A stretch of 64,000 bases of DNA from Burkholderia cenocepacia (GTDB lineage: Bacteria; Pseudomonadota; Gammaproteobacteria; Burkholderiales; Burkholderiaceae), in contig NZ_UAQZ01000017.1 in assembly GCF_900446215.1 (NCBI RefSeq), positions 124,001 through 188,000 on the forward strand. Direction: 5' to 3'. A model generated the notes under the pieces. The model was given only the letters and a program-made list of their open reading frames with translations, did not search any database and was not told where the DNA came from. The position numbers and the translations under genes are program-made. Shown piece after piece: positions 42,948 to 53,100 of the stretch. Each line of letters begins with the position of its first letter. Positions within the stretch are counted from its first letter, which is position 1.

Positions 42948-43024
42948 ACGGGCGGCTCGCTGGCCGCCCGTCCGATGAACCGGAACCAAACCGGCCGGCG
43001 CCTGCCGTCACGCGGGCGCCGGCC
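42948..43024. terminator. two tandem hairpins between convergent genes
   Basis: Hairpin 1 has a 9-bp stem (42948-42956 with 42963-42971, loop 6). Hairpin 2 has a 10-bp stem (42993-43002 with 43015-43024, loop 12). They fill the 83-base gap between the DUF934 and acvB genes and probably terminate transcription from both sides. Confidence 0.65.
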
Positions 43025-43029
43025 GATGT

Positions 43030-44313
43030 TCAGCGCGCCGCCACCGGCTTGCCGAACCCGCCGAGGATCTTCTTCTCGAGCGCGATGTAATCGCGGCCGA
43101 AGTGGTGATCGCCCTGCGTCTTGATCACGTCGGCGCCCGTGTTCGCGAGCGCCGGACACATCGTGTCCGTCTCTTCCGCGCCGTAGAAGCACTGCACGAG
43201 CGCCGGCGGCACCTTCGCGATTTCCGGCGCGACCTTCAACGCCTTGTCGCTCGCGGGCATGCCGAGCCAGCCCGTCACGCGGATGTGGAAATCGGCCGAC
43301 GGCGCGAAGCCGAGCAGCGACACCACCGCGACCTTGTCGCGCAGGTCGGCCGGCAGCCGGTTGTACGCGAACGGCATCACGTCCGCGCCGAACGAGTAGC
43401 CGACCAGCGCCACGCGGCCGGCATGCCAGCGCGCCATGTAGGTGCGCATCACGCGGGCCAGATCGCGGCTCACCTGCGCGGGCGGCTTCTCGCTCCAGAA
43501 ATAACGCAGGCTGTCGATGCCGACCACCGACACGCCGTCGCGCTGCAGCGCCTCGGCGATCGTCTTGTCGAGATCGCGCCAGCCGCCGTCGCCCGAGATC
43601 ACGATCGCGAGCCGGTCGCTGCCGCCCTTGGCCGGCAACTCGACGAGCGGCAGGTCGGAGACGTCGAGCTCGTCGCTGCTGCCGGTGGTGTCGCGCAGGT
43701 GCGGCGTGACGAGCGACACGAGCTTCGCGGTGTCGCCCGCGGCAGCCGTTTCGACGAAGCCCGGCATCGCGCGTCGCACGATCGTCGGATCGGGCGGGCA
43801 CGGCTTGAAGCGCGGATCGAGCTTCGCGGCCGGACCGACCGCGACGACGCCGGCGATCGTGTTCTCCGGCGCCATCGCGAGGATCTGCTTCGCGATCGCG
43901 CCGCCCTGGCCCACGCCCGCGACGATCGGCGTGAAATAGCGCGACGACTGCGCGAGACGTTCGAGCTGATGGCTGACCGCCTCGGCGTCGCCGTCGAGGT
44001 GGTGGCAAGTCTCTTGCTTCGCGGCGAGATTCGCCGCGTAACGCGCGGAATCGACGCCGACCGTCATCGTCCCGGCTTTCGCGAGCGCGTCGGCCGCCTG
44101 CTGATCGGCGACCCGCCAGCCGCCCTCACGCGAGAACAGCACGACGAACCCGCGCAGCGGCCCGCTCGGCCTGGTCACGGTCACGGGCCCGTAGCGGCCG
44201 CCGGACACGGTTTCGGCTTTCACCGCGGCCGGCTGCGTGGCGCACGCGGCGCCGGCCAGCATCATTCCCGCGCAGACGGCTGCCGCCCGCGCGATACCCT
44301 TCTTCGACATCAT
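43030..44313 (-). CDS. acvB: AcvB/VirJ-family periplasmic lysyl-phosphatidylglycerol hydrolase
   Basis: This 427-residue exported alpha/beta-hydrolase has a signal peptide ending near GAACATQ. The N-terminal half resembles a degenerate hydrolase (GPLRGFVVLFSREGGWR). The C-terminal VirJ domain has LAIVISGDGGWRDLDKTIAEAL, VALVGYSFGADVMPF (nucleophile Ser in GYSFG) and a late His in GDHHFGRD. In Agrobacterium and Rhizobium the AcvB/AtvA proteins hydrolyse lysyl-phosphatidylglycerol made by LpiA/MprF, and they affect acid tolerance and virulence. Here the gene overlaps mprF by 4 bases (ATGA), as in lpiA-atvA. Confidence 0.88.
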   Translation of the reverse strand: MMSKKGIARAAAVCAGMMLAGAACATQPAAVKAETVSGGRYGPVTVTRPSGPLRGFVVLFSREGGWRVADQQAADALAKAGTMTVGVDSARYAANLAAKQETCHHLDGDAEAVSHQLERLAQSSRYFTPIVAGVGQGGAIAKQILAMAPENTIAGVVAVGPAAKLDPRFKPCPPDPTIVRRAMPGFVETAAAGDTAKLVSLVTPHLRDTTGSSDELDVSDLPLVELPAKGGSDRLAIVISGDGGWRDLDKTIAEALQRDGVSVVGIDSLRYFWSEKPPAQVSRDLARVMRTYMARWHAGRVALVGYSFGADVMPFAYNRLPADLRDKVAVVSLLGFAPSADFHIRVTGWLGMPASDKALKVAPEIAKVPPALVQCFYGAEETDTMCPALANTGADVIKTQGDHHFGRDYIALEKKILGGFGKPVAAR

Positions 44314-46904
44314 GAACGCCGACCTCCAGCCAGCAATGACAGATCCGCCAGCGTGACGAACACGCCGACCGAGCCCGAGGCCGCGAGATAACGCGGCTCC
44401 CAGTGCGGTTCGAACTTGCTCTTGAAAGCGCGCAAGCCGCGGAAGTTGTAGAAGCGGCCGCCGAAGCGCCAGACCATCAGGCCGAGCCGGTGGAACGGCG
44501 ACGGCATCTTCGCCGCCCCCATCCCCGAGAACGGCGCGATACCCAGGCTCAGCTTGCGGAACCCCGCTTCCTTCAGATGCAGCGCGAGCTGCGTAAACAG
44601 ATACTCCATCGCGTACGGCGAAGCCTCCGGCAGATGGCGCATCACGCCGACCGTCGCCTCGGTGTTGAGGTCGGTCGTCATGAACGTGACGAACGCGATC
44701 GGCTTGTCGGCCTGCCGCACCAGCATCACCGACTGCGTCGCGAGATAGCCGTCGTGGAACGCGGCCACCGAGAAGCTCTTTTCGCGCGCATCGCGGCTGT
44801 CGAGCCAGCCGTCCGAGATGCCGCGCAGCGCCGGCAACGCGGCCGGCACGTCGCCCGGCGCGATCACCTCGACCGTCAGCGCATCCTTGTCGCCGCGCCG
44901 CAGCGCATAGCGCAGATGCGAACGGTTCGATCCCTTCAGGTCGAACTGGTCGAGCGCGATGTGCGCTTCCTCGCCCAGCTTCATCAGCGTGAGCCCCGCG
45001 TCGAGATACAGCGGCAGCGCGTTCGCGCGCACCTGGTAGAACGCCGCGCGGCCGCTGTGCGCATGCGCGAGCGCAATGAACTTGCTGATCAGCGCCGGCC
45101 ACTCTTCACGCGGCCCGACCGGGTCGTGCAGCGCGGCCCACGTGCGGCCGTTCTTCGCGTACATCAGGAACGCGCGCCGCGACTCCGAGAACAGGAACGA
45201 CTTGTCGCCCATCAACGCCAGGCCCGCATCGCTGCATTCCTGCGCGCGGATGATCTGCTCCGCGTCGACCAGATCCTGCTCCGCGGGCTTCACGAACCGC
45301 CCGGGCGCCGGGCGCAGCAATTGCCACAGCGCGAACAGCGCAACGAACACGCCGGACGCGAGCGTCGCGCGCAGCGCCCGCGGCGCGCGCGCGTCGAACG
45401 AGAAATGCGACCACAGCTCGCGCGTGTAAGGCACGTCGCGGAACGCGAAGAACAGCACCCACACGGCCAGCATCAGCACCATCGCGACCGACACGAACCA
45501 GCTGACGGTGAAGCGCTCGGCCAGCAGCGACGAATGACGATTGAAGCGGCGGCGGCTGACGAGCAAAAGCACGAGCAGCGTGCCGAGCACGCCGGCCTCG
45601 ACGAACGCGAGGCCCTTGGCCAGCGACAGCGCGAGGCTCGCGAGCGTCAACGCGAAGGTCATCCACCACGCACCGTCGAGCCGGCGCAGCAGCCCGCGCG
45701 CGACCAACAGCAGCGCGACGCCGAGCACGCTGCAGATCACCTGCGAGCCTTCGAGCACCCACAGCGGCACGATGTGGCGCAGGATCGCGATCCGGTGCCA
45801 GAACGCGGGCGTCGCGCTCGAGATCACCAGCATCCCGCCGACCGCGAACGTCACGAGGCTCAGGAACACCGGCGCGAGCTGCGACACGCGCACGGCCTGC
45901 CGCGTCACGAGCCGGCGCCGCAGCGCGCGGCCCTCGAAGCCGGCCAGCAGGCCGGCCGACAGCACGAGCGGCACGCCGAAATAGATCGCGCGATACGCGA
46001 TCAGCGCGGCGACCATCGCGTGCGCGGGCACTTCGCGACCGAGCGTGAAAACCATCGCCGCCTCGAACACGCCGATCCCGCCCGGCGTATGGCCGATCAT
46101 CCCGAGCAGCAACGCGGCCGCATAAACGGTAATGAAGGTCGGGAAGCCGACCGGCGCTGCCGGCAGCAACACCCACAGCGTCAGGCCCGCGGCCACCACG
46201 TCGAGCACCGCATAGACGACCTGCGCGACGAGATCGCGCCGCGCCGGCACGTCGAACGACAGCCATTTGAAGCGCGTGACGACCGGGCGCGCGGTGTTGC
46301 CGCACAGCGCGACCAGCGCGGCGAGCGCGACGAGCAGTGCCGCGCCCGTCCACGTGAGCACACCAGGCGCGACGTGCAGCATCGCGGCGAGCGCCTCCGG
46401 CACGCAGACCATGCCGACCGCCGTCATCAGCACCATCGCGAGCGCCAGCGTGCCGCTGGTGAACACCGTCATCCGGCCGATCTGGGCCGGCGTGACGCCC
46501 GACACACCATACACGCGCGCACGCACCGCGCCGCCCGTCAACGCGCCGAAGCCGGTCGCATTGCCGAGCGCGGAACCGGCAATCGCGCCGATCCACAGCG
46601 CGACGCGCGGCACCTTGGCCGCAACATAGCGCAGGCCGACCGCATCGCGGGCGACGAGCGCGAGATAGCTGAGGGCCGTCGCGGCCAGCGACGCGCCCCA
46701 CTCGGCGACGGACATGTGACGCAACTGGCGGATCACCGACCGGTAGTCGACGGATTCCGACAGATGCTGGAAAACCACGATCAGCAGCAGGCCGATGCCG
46801 AGCGCGAGCAGCGGCGACAGCACGCGCTCGTGGCGGATGAGCGCCCAGGCACGGGCGATCACAGCCTCGGCACGGCCGGGCGAACCAGGGTGGCGGGAAG
46901 ACAT
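44310..46904 (-). CDS. mprF: lysylphosphatidylglycerol synthase/flippase (MprF/LpiA)
   Basis: This 864-residue inner-membrane protein transfers lysine from Lys-tRNA to phosphatidylglycerol and flips the product. The N-terminal flippase part has about fourteen hydrophobic segments (GNATGFGALTGGAVRARVYGVSGVTPAQIG, MIGHTPGGIGVFEAAMVF). The C-terminal synthase domain (from about residue 540) contains MGDKSFLFSESRRAFLMYAKNGRTWAALHDPVGPREEW, YALRRGDKDALTVEVI, ATVGVMRHLPEASPYAMEYLF and NFRGLRAFKSKFEPHWEPRYL, all typical of LPG synthases. It forms an operon with acvB. The product lowers surface negative charge and gives cationic peptide and acid resistance in other bacteria. Confidence 0.92.
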   Translation of the reverse strand: MSSRHPGSPGRAEAVIARAWALIRHERVLSPLLALGIGLLLIVVFQHLSESVDYRSVIRQLRHMSVAEWGASLAATALSYLALVARDAVGLRYVAAKVPRVALWIGAIAGSALGNATGFGALTGGAVRARVYGVSGVTPAQIGRMTVFTSGTLALAMVLMTAVGMVCVPEALAAMLHVAPGVLTWTGAALLVALAALVALCGNTARPVVTRFKWLSFDVPARRDLVAQVVYAVLDVVAAGLTLWVLLPAAPVGFPTFITVYAAALLLGMIGHTPGGIGVFEAAMVFTLGREVPAHAMVAALIAYRAIYFGVPLVLSAGLLAGFEGRALRRRLVTRQAVRVSQLAPVFLSLVTFAVGGMLVISSATPAFWHRIAILRHIVPLWVLEGSQVICSVLGVALLLVARGLLRRLDGAWWMTFALTLASLALSLAKGLAFVEAGVLGTLLVLLLVSRRRFNRHSSLLAERFTVSWFVSVAMVLMLAVWVLFFAFRDVPYTRELWSHFSFDARAPRALRATLASGVFVALFALWQLLRPAPGRFVKPAEQDLVDAEQIIRAQECSDAGLALMGDKSFLFSESRRAFLMYAKNGRTWAALHDPVGPREEWPALISKFIALAHAHSGRAAFYQVRANALPLYLDAGLTLMKLGEEAHIALDQFDLKGSNRSHLRYALRRGDKDALTVEVIAPGDVPAALPALRGISDGWLDSRDAREKSFSVAAFHDGYLATQSVMLVRQADKPIAFVTFMTTDLNTEATVGVMRHLPEASPYAMEYLFTQLALHLKEAGFRKLSLGIAPFSGMGAAKMPSPFHRLGLMVWRFGGRFYNFRGLRAFKSKFEPHWEPRYLAASGSVGVFVTLADLSLLAGGRRS

Positions 46905-46989
46905 AACGTGTTCAGTGGTGGTGCATAGCGTGTCGCGGCGCGGGTTGGCCGGCGGCGACGTATCTGGTTGTTCTGCATGGGCGGCCGGC

Positions 46990-47167
46990 CGAAGATGGGC
47001 TCGTGGCGCCTGGATCAGAACTTACGAGTATACGGAATTAATATTACAGAATCTTTCACGTCGGCTTTGTGCGGATTTGTGGTGTCTCTCGCATCAAAAC
47101 GCATAAAGAAACCGTGCGTCCTACGAACGCAAGGTGCGCATCATACCGGGAACCGGGGCGGTTTTTT
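46990..47167 (+). ncRNA. candidate small RNA in an AT-rich intergenic region
   Basis: The 412-base gap 46905-47317 contains an unusually AT-rich stretch (about 47015-47110). TAATAT (47039-47044) could be a -10 element. The segment ends in an intrinsic terminator on the + strand. No ORF here has a convincing protein. The transcript would be roughly 110-130 bases long, divergent from mprF and convergent with the exported-protein gene. This is inference from promoter-like and terminator sequences only. Confidence 0.4.
47151..47167 (+). terminator. intrinsic terminator with T-run
   Basis: AACCG, loop GGG, CGGTT running into TTTT (six T in all). It has the only clean U-tract on the + strand in this region and no protein gene upstream of it on that strand for over 4 kb. 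Confidence 0.6.
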
Positions 47168-47317
47168 CATCGGATGAATGACTTGCGATGCATTTGGGAG
47201 GAATCTGCCGGCACGACGCCAGCCCAAGAGGACGAAAGCGTCGTGTCGCGAGGCTTTACCGGAATGGGGGCAGATTGATTCGGACGTCCGCGTGCGCGCA
47301 GAAACGTCCGGCCTCCC

Positions 47318-47752
47318 TTACTTCGCCCGCTCATGCTCCCCCAACCCGATCGCCTTGTAATCGTAAGTCGGATAGAACTCCGTCCGGTACACCCCCCACG
47401 CCGTATCCTCCAGCACGCGATTGACCTCGCGCAGCCGCGCCGCCGGCAATCGCAGCACGACGATCTGCCCGATTCCCATCGTCACCGTCCAGCTCACCAC
47501 CTCGACGCCCGGCGGCGGAAACGCCTTGTAGAACCCCTGCTTCGCAAGCTGCGCATTCAGCTCGGCGAGCGGCCGCGATTCGTCGTGTTTCAGGAAAACG
47601 GTCAGCAGGACCGCGTTGTCGGGCGTCGCGACGGCCGATCCTGCCGGCACCGTCGACGTCTGGCCGACGGCCGGTGCGCTGGAAATCGCGGCGGCCGCCA
47701 ACGCTGCGGCAATCACCCCGGTTCGAATCGAAAAATGCGGAAATCCGGTCAT
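47318..47752 (-). CDS. exported hypothetical protein
   Basis: This 144-residue protein has a signal peptide (GVIAAALAAAAISSAPAVG, cleavage before QTS). The mature part reads VLLTVFLKHDESRPLAELNAQLAKQGFYKAFPPPGVEVVSWTVTMGIGQIVVLRLPAARLREVNRVLEDTAWG, an alpha/beta pattern like a ferredoxin-fold stress-response domain but not a family I can name. GGAG lies 7 bases before ATG 47752. It is monocistronic. Confidence 0.7.
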   Translation of the reverse strand: MTGFPHFSIRTGVIAAALAAAAISSAPAVGQTSTVPAGSAVATPDNAVLLTVFLKHDESRPLAELNAQLAKQGFYKAFPPPGVEVVSWTVTMGIGQIVVLRLPAARLREVNRVLEDTAWGVYRTEFYPTYDYKAIGLGEHERAK

Positions 47753-47833
47753 CACGCAACTCCATGGCGTCGTGGCGGGAGTTGCCATCATGCGCCGGCG
47801 AATCGATCGCTGCAGTGAGCCGCGCCGATGCGA

Positions 47834-48748
47834 CTACGCCGCGTCCGCGCCAGCGCGCTCGCGCAGCACGTCGATGAACGCGCGCAGCTTGGCCGGCACG
47901 TGCTTGCGATTCACGTAATACAGCCACATCGGCGGCAGCGTGCGGCACGTACCGGGCAGCACCTCGACGAGCGTGCCGTCGCGCAGGTCCTGCTCGATCC
48001 GCTCGCGCATGAACGCGAACGCAATGCCGACGCCCGCACGCGCCGCATCGATCACCGCATCGGCATCGTTCGTCACGAATACGCCGTCCGGGTCGAGATC
48101 GACGTCGCGTCGCCCGTCGTGCAGCAGCCATTTGTGCAACCGCCCGCTTTCCGTAAACCGGAAACGGATGCACGCGTGACGCTCGAGCTGCGCAATCGAC
48201 GCCGGCGCACCGTGCCGCGCCAGATAACCGGGCGACGCGACCAGCGCACACGTCAACGCAGGCGCGATCCGCACGCCGATCATGCCCGGCTGCAGCCGGT
48301 CGGCGAGGCGAATGCCCGCATCGAACCCCTCCTTTGCGATGTCGACGAGTTCGTTCTCGTAGCGGATTTCGAGCCGGACTTTCGGATAGCGCTCACGAAA
48401 CGGGGCGAGCACCGGCGCGATCACGAGCAAGCGCGCGAGCGGCAGCGCGGTCACGCGCAACAGCCCGCTCGGCTCGCTGCGCGCATCCTTCAGCGCGTCA
48501 CGCGCCTGCATGACCTGCCGGTACGCGGGCTCGGTCTGCCGCCAGTAACGCTGGCCGGCTTCCGTGAGACTCACGCCGCGCGTGCTGCGGTTGAACAGCT
48601 TCACGTTGAGCTCGCCCTCGAGCTGCCCGATCGACAGGCTGACGGCGGCCGGCGTCAGGCCCAGCGCGGCGGCGGCCCGCGTGAAGTTGCCGGCCGTCGC
48701 GACGGTCATGAACACATGCAGGCCGGCCATCGGATCGCGTCTGCTCAT
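47834..48748 (-). CDS. LysR-family regulator
   Basis: This 304-residue regulator begins with the winged helix MAGLHVFMTVATAGNFTRAAAALGLTPAAVSLSIGQLEGELNVKLFNRSTRGVSLTEAG and has the effector-domain pattern of the DsdC/CrgA-like LysR group (GLLRVTALPLARLLVIAPVL, DAGIRLADRLQPGMIGVRIAP). It is divergent from the GlcG-SDR gene and probably controls it. The Met at 48748 is used. Confidence 0.9.
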   Translation of the reverse strand: MSRRDPMAGLHVFMTVATAGNFTRAAAALGLTPAAVSLSIGQLEGELNVKLFNRSTRGVSLTEAGQRYWRQTEPAYRQVMQARDALKDARSEPSGLLRVTALPLARLLVIAPVLAPFRERYPKVRLEIRYENELVDIAKEGFDAGIRLADRLQPGMIGVRIAPALTCALVASPGYLARHGAPASIAQLERHACIRFRFTESGRLHKWLLHDGRRDVDLDPDGVFVTNDADAVIDAARAGVGIAFAFMRERIEQDLRDGTLVEVLPGTCRTLPPMWLYYVNRKHVPAKLRAFIDVLRERAGADAA

Positions 48749-48856
48749 CGCTTGCCCATCATTAAAAAAACTTGAAACTGCTTCGAGTGGAATGCGGATT
48801 CTCCCATATACCGCCACTGCCTACACTGGCGCTGTCGTCCTGTCGGAGCCCTTCGC

Positions 48857-50074
48857 ATGAACCCGCTCACCGCCGCGCTGCCGCTCACCGTTGCCCGCCG
48901 CACGATCGACGCGGCCCTCGCGCATGCCGCGTCGCTGCAGGTAGCCGGCGTCGCGATCGCCATCGTCGATGCCGGCGCGAACCTGCTCGCGTTCGTGCGC
49001 ACCGACGACTGCTTTCTCGGCGCGACCGATCTCGCGCAGCGCAAGGCGCTGACGGCGGTGCGCTTCCGCGCGTCGACCGGCGCGCTCGGCGCGATGTCGG
49101 GCGACGGCCCGCTGCGCGGCATCGAACACAGTCACGGCGGGCTCGTCACGTTCGGCGGCGGCGAGCCGCTCGTCGACGGCGACGGACGCTGCGTCGGCGC
49201 GATCGGCATCTCGGGCGGCAGCGTCGACGAAGACACCGCGATCGCGCAGCACTGCCGCGACCTTTTTCAGGCAACGTTCCACTCACAAGGTAAGCACATG
49301 GCACAGAAACGCATCCTCATCACCGGCGCGGGCACCGGCTTCGGCCGCGAAGTCGCGCTGCGGCTCGCCGAGCGCGGTCACGACGTGACGGCCGGCGTAC
49401 GCGCCACGGCCGAGATCGACGACGTCGCGGCCGCCGCCGCGCAACGCGGCACCACGCTGCGCGCGATCAGGCTCGACGTCACGTCGGCCCACGACCGCGC
49501 GCGCGCGGCCGAGCTCGACATCGACGTGCTCGTGAACAACGCGGGGGTCGGCGAAGCCGGCGCGCTGGTCGACCTGCCGGTCGAGATCGTCCGCGCGCTG
49601 TTCGACGTGAACGTGTTCGGGCCGCTCGAGCTCACGCAGCAGATCGCGCGCGGGATGCTCGCGCGCCGGCACGGCAAGATCGTGTTCGTGTCGTCGATCG
49701 CGGGCCTGATCACGGGGCCGTTCACGGGTGCGTACTGCGCGTCGAAGCACGCGATCGAATCGGTGGCCGAGGCGATGCACGCGGAACTCGCGCCGCACGG
49801 CATCCGCGTCGCGGTCGTGAACCCCGGCCCGTACCGCACGGGTTTCAACGACCGGATGATGGAAACGACGCGGCGCTGGCACGATCCGGCCGTGCATACC
49901 GTGACGCCCGAGCGGCTGACGTTCCCGCTCGAACAGCACGACCCGGAGGAAATGGTCGCGAAGATGGTCGACGTGATCGACGGCGACGGCGGCGCGTTCC
50001 GCAACCTGCTGCCGGCGGCGTCGGAAGCGTTCGTGCGCGCCGAGCAGGCGCGTGCTTGGGAACGGCAGCAGTAA
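48857..50074 (+). CDS. GlcG-like (DUF336) domain fused in frame to a short-chain dehydrogenase
   Basis: A 405-residue open frame. Residues 1-143 form a GlcG/HbpS-type domain (LTVARRTIDAALAHAASLQVAGVAIAIVDAGANLLAFVRTD ... GGEPLVDGDGRCVGAIGISGGSVDEDTAIAQ). From Met148 there is a complete classical SDR: RILITGAGTGFGREVALRLA, DVLVNNAGVGEAG, VSSIAGL, AYCASKHAIES. There is no stop between the halves. An AAGG before Met148 (position 49298) could allow separate initiation. GlcG-like proteins bind heme or small ligands. The SDR half resembles YpjG/SDR family oxidoreductases that act on unknown carbonyls. Confidence 0.82.
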   Translation: MNPLTAALPLTVARRTIDAALAHAASLQVAGVAIAIVDAGANLLAFVRTDDCFLGATDLAQRKALTAVRFRASTGALGAMSGDGPLRGIEHSHGGLVTFGGGEPLVDGDGRCVGAIGISGGSVDEDTAIAQHCRDLFQATFHSQGKHMAQKRILITGAGTGFGREVALRLAERGHDVTAGVRATAEIDDVAAAAAQRGTTLRAIRLDVTSAHDRARAAELDIDVLVNNAGVGEAGALVDLPVEIVRALFDVNVFGPLELTQQIARGMLARRHGKIVFVSSIAGLITGPFTGAYCASKHAIESVAEAMHAELAPHGIRVAVVNPGPYRTGFNDRMMETTRRWHDPAVHTVTPERLTFPLEQHDPEEMVAKMVDVIDGDGGAFRNLLPAASEAFVRAEQARAWERQQ

Positions 50075-50088
50075 GCTGCCGCCGGCGA

Positions 50089-50113
50089 AGCGGCGGACCG
50101 ACCGTCCGCCGCT
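50089..50113. terminator. hairpin between convergent GlcG-SDR and nitrate reductase genes
   Basis: AGCGGCGGAC (50089-50098), loop CGACC, GTCCGCCGCT (50104-50113): a perfect 10-bp stem in the 57-base gap. It probably acts on both strands. Confidence 0.65.
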
Positions 50114-50131
50114 CGCGCGATTGCGCGATTC

Positions 50132-53100
50132 TCAGTACACGTCGCGCATGTAGCGCCGCGCCTTCGAAAGCCGCGCGACGTAGTCGTTCGCGGCGTCCTC
50201 CGACATGCCGCCGTGCCGGGCGACGATCGCCTTCAACGCCGCATCGACGTCCTTGGCCATCCGCGCGGCGTCGCCGCACACGTAGAAGTGCGCGCCTTCC
50301 TCCAGCCACGCGAACAGCTCGGCGCCGTGCTCGCGCATCCGGTCCTGCACGTAGACCTTGTCGGCCTGGTCGCGCGAGAACGCGAGATCGAGCCGCGTCA
50401 GGAAGCCGCTGTCGCGCATCTCGCTCAGCTCGTCGCCGTAGTAGAAGTCGGTCTGCGCGTGCTGCTCGCCGAAGAACAGCCAGTTGCGCCCGCGCGCGCC
50501 GCGCGCCCGCCGCTCGTGCAGGAAGCCGCGGAACGGCGCGACGCCGGTGCCCGGACCGACCATCACGATCGGCACGTCGCCGTTCACCGGCGGCCGGAAG
50601 TGCGCGGACTTCTGCACGAACACCGGCACGCGGCCGTCGTCCGCGCGATCGGCGAGGAACGTCGACGCGACGCCTTTGCGCGCGCGCCGGCCGTTGTGAT
50701 AGCGCACGGCCGACACGGTCAGGTGAATCTCGCCCTCGTGCGCGCTCGGGCTCGACGCGATCGAATAGAGGCGCGGCTGCATGCGTTTGAGCATGCCGAC
50801 CAGCTCGGCGCCCGACAGCTCGATCGGATATTCGTGCAGCACGTCCGCCAGCTGCTGCCCCCACAGCCATTGCTTGAGGTCGCCCTTGCGATCGTCGCCG
50901 AGCAGCGACTTCAGCGCGCCGTTCGCGCTGCGCGACGCGATGAAGGCCAGCGTGTCCGGATGCGGGCGCGTGATGTCGAAGTGGCGTGCGAGCGCATCGC
51001 CGAGCCGGACATCGCCGACGCCCGGCACCGACACGGGCGCATCGGCCTTCAGCGCGGTGACGGACAGCAGTTCGTCGACCAGCTCCGGACAGTTGGTGGG
51101 CCACACGCCGAGCGCGTCGCCGGCTTCGTATTCGAGGTTCGCGCCCTGGGTCGACAGCGACACATAGCGCGTGTCTTTTGCGGCGCCCGGCCGGTTCAGC
51201 CGCAGGTTCGCGACGAGCTTCGACGGCGCGGGATGCGCCTTCGTCGGCAGCAGCCCCGACGGGCTCAACCCGCCGGACGGCACCGCGTGCAGCGCGGCAT
51301 CGGCTTCCTTGATGCGCGCGACCACGCGTTCGAGCCACTGGTCGGCCTCGTGCTGGAACTCGACGTCGCAATCGACGCGGGCGCACAGACGTGCCGCGCC
51401 GAGCTCCGCGAGCCGCGCGTCGAGCCGGCGGCCGTGGCCGCAGAACCGGTCGTAGTTGCGGTCGCCGAACGCGAGCACCGCGAAATGCACGCCGTCGAGC
51501 CGCGCGGCGCTGCCGGCCTGCAGCGCGTCCCAGAACTCGCCGCCGTTGTCGGGCGCATCGCCGTCGCCGAACGTGCTCGTCATCAGCAGCACGTATTGCG
51601 CGCCGGCCAGCGACGCGACCGGATAGTCGGACATGCACGCGGTGCGGATCTCGAAGCCCGCGTTCATCAGCTTCGTCGCGTAATCCTCGGTCAACGATTC
51701 GATGTTGCCGGTCTGCGACGCCCACAACAACGTGACCTTCGGGCGCGGGCGCACGATCCGCACGCCGCCCGCCGCGGCGGCGTCGGCCGGCAGCGCGGGC
51801 GCCGCGCCGGTCTGCGCACCGGCAGGCAGCGCGCGGCTGAACAGGCCCGCGAGCATGCCGTCGAGCCAGAACCGCACGGGCGGCGTCAACGGCGCGCCGG
51901 CCGGCAGCACGGGTACGCTGCCTTCGCGACGGCCAGCGCTCGCCTTCAGCCCGCTGACGAGGCCCGCCACGTACAGCCGCTCGGTGTCGGTCAGCGGCGG
52001 CGGGGCGAGATCGGCGACGCCGAGCGCGGCCGCGAAAGTGTCGATGTCTGCCATGTCGGATTCCTGTGAAGCAGTCGCGTGCATCATCGCCGGCGCGGGC
52101 CGCGCGTCGTCGGCGCATGCATCGGGTTGCGCGGTGTCGTCGTCGACCGGCGCGAACGCATCGGTTTCGACCCGCGTCAGCGCGACCGCGCAGTATTTCA
52201 GTTCGGGTTGCTGCGATTCGGGGTCGATCGCGTCGTTCGTCACCGCGTTGATGCACAGGTCGTCGCCGTATACGTCGTTCCAGTGCATCGGCGCGAAACA
52301 GTTGCCGCGCCGCACGCGCTCGGTCACGACGGCCGGCAGCACCGCGCGGCCGCGCGCCGAACGGATCTCGACGCTGTCCTTCGCGGCGATGCCGAGCGCG
52401 CTCGCATCGTCCGGGTGCAGTTCGACGAACGGGCGCGGGTTGAGCTTGTTCAGCATCGCGACCTTGCCGGTCTTCGTCATCGTGTGCCACTGATGCTGCA
52501 GCCGCCCGGTGTTCAGCACGATCGGGAACGTGTCGTCCGGCAGCTCGGCCGGATCGACGTGCGGCCGCGCGAAAAAGCGCGCCTTGCCCGACGGCGTCGG
52601 GAACGCGATGCGCGGGGCGTCGCCGCCGTCGGCTGCGGCCCGCAGCGGCTGGTTCACGCCGTCGTTCAGGTAGCGGATCGGGTGCCGCGCGCGCGCGGTG
52701 CCCGGCGCGACCGGCCACTGCACAGGCCCGTCGCGCAGCGCCGCGTGGCTCGCGCCGCGCAGGTCGTAGCCGGTTGCGGGGTTCGAGAAACGGACGATCT
52801 CGTCGAACACGTCGGCCGCGGACGCATAGTCGAACGCGTCGCCGAACCCCATCGCGCGCGCGACTTCCGCGACGATGCGCCAGTCGGGCAGCGCGTCGCC
52901 GGGCGGCGCGACCGCCGCGCGCATCAGCGTCATGTTGCGCTCGGAGTTGATCATCACGCCGTCGCCCTCGGCCCACAGCGCACCGGGCAGCAGGATGTCC
53001 GCGTAGCGGTTGGTCTCGGTGTCGAGGAACGCGTCCTGCGCGATCACGAGCTCCGCGGCCTGCAACCCGGCGATCACGGTGCGCCGGTTCGGCACGGTCG

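Noticed and set aside
46968..47424. Several short + strand frames in the AT-rich gap
   Set aside because: No ribosome sites, membrane segments or domains; they overlap one another and the terminator. A non-coding transcript is a better explanation.
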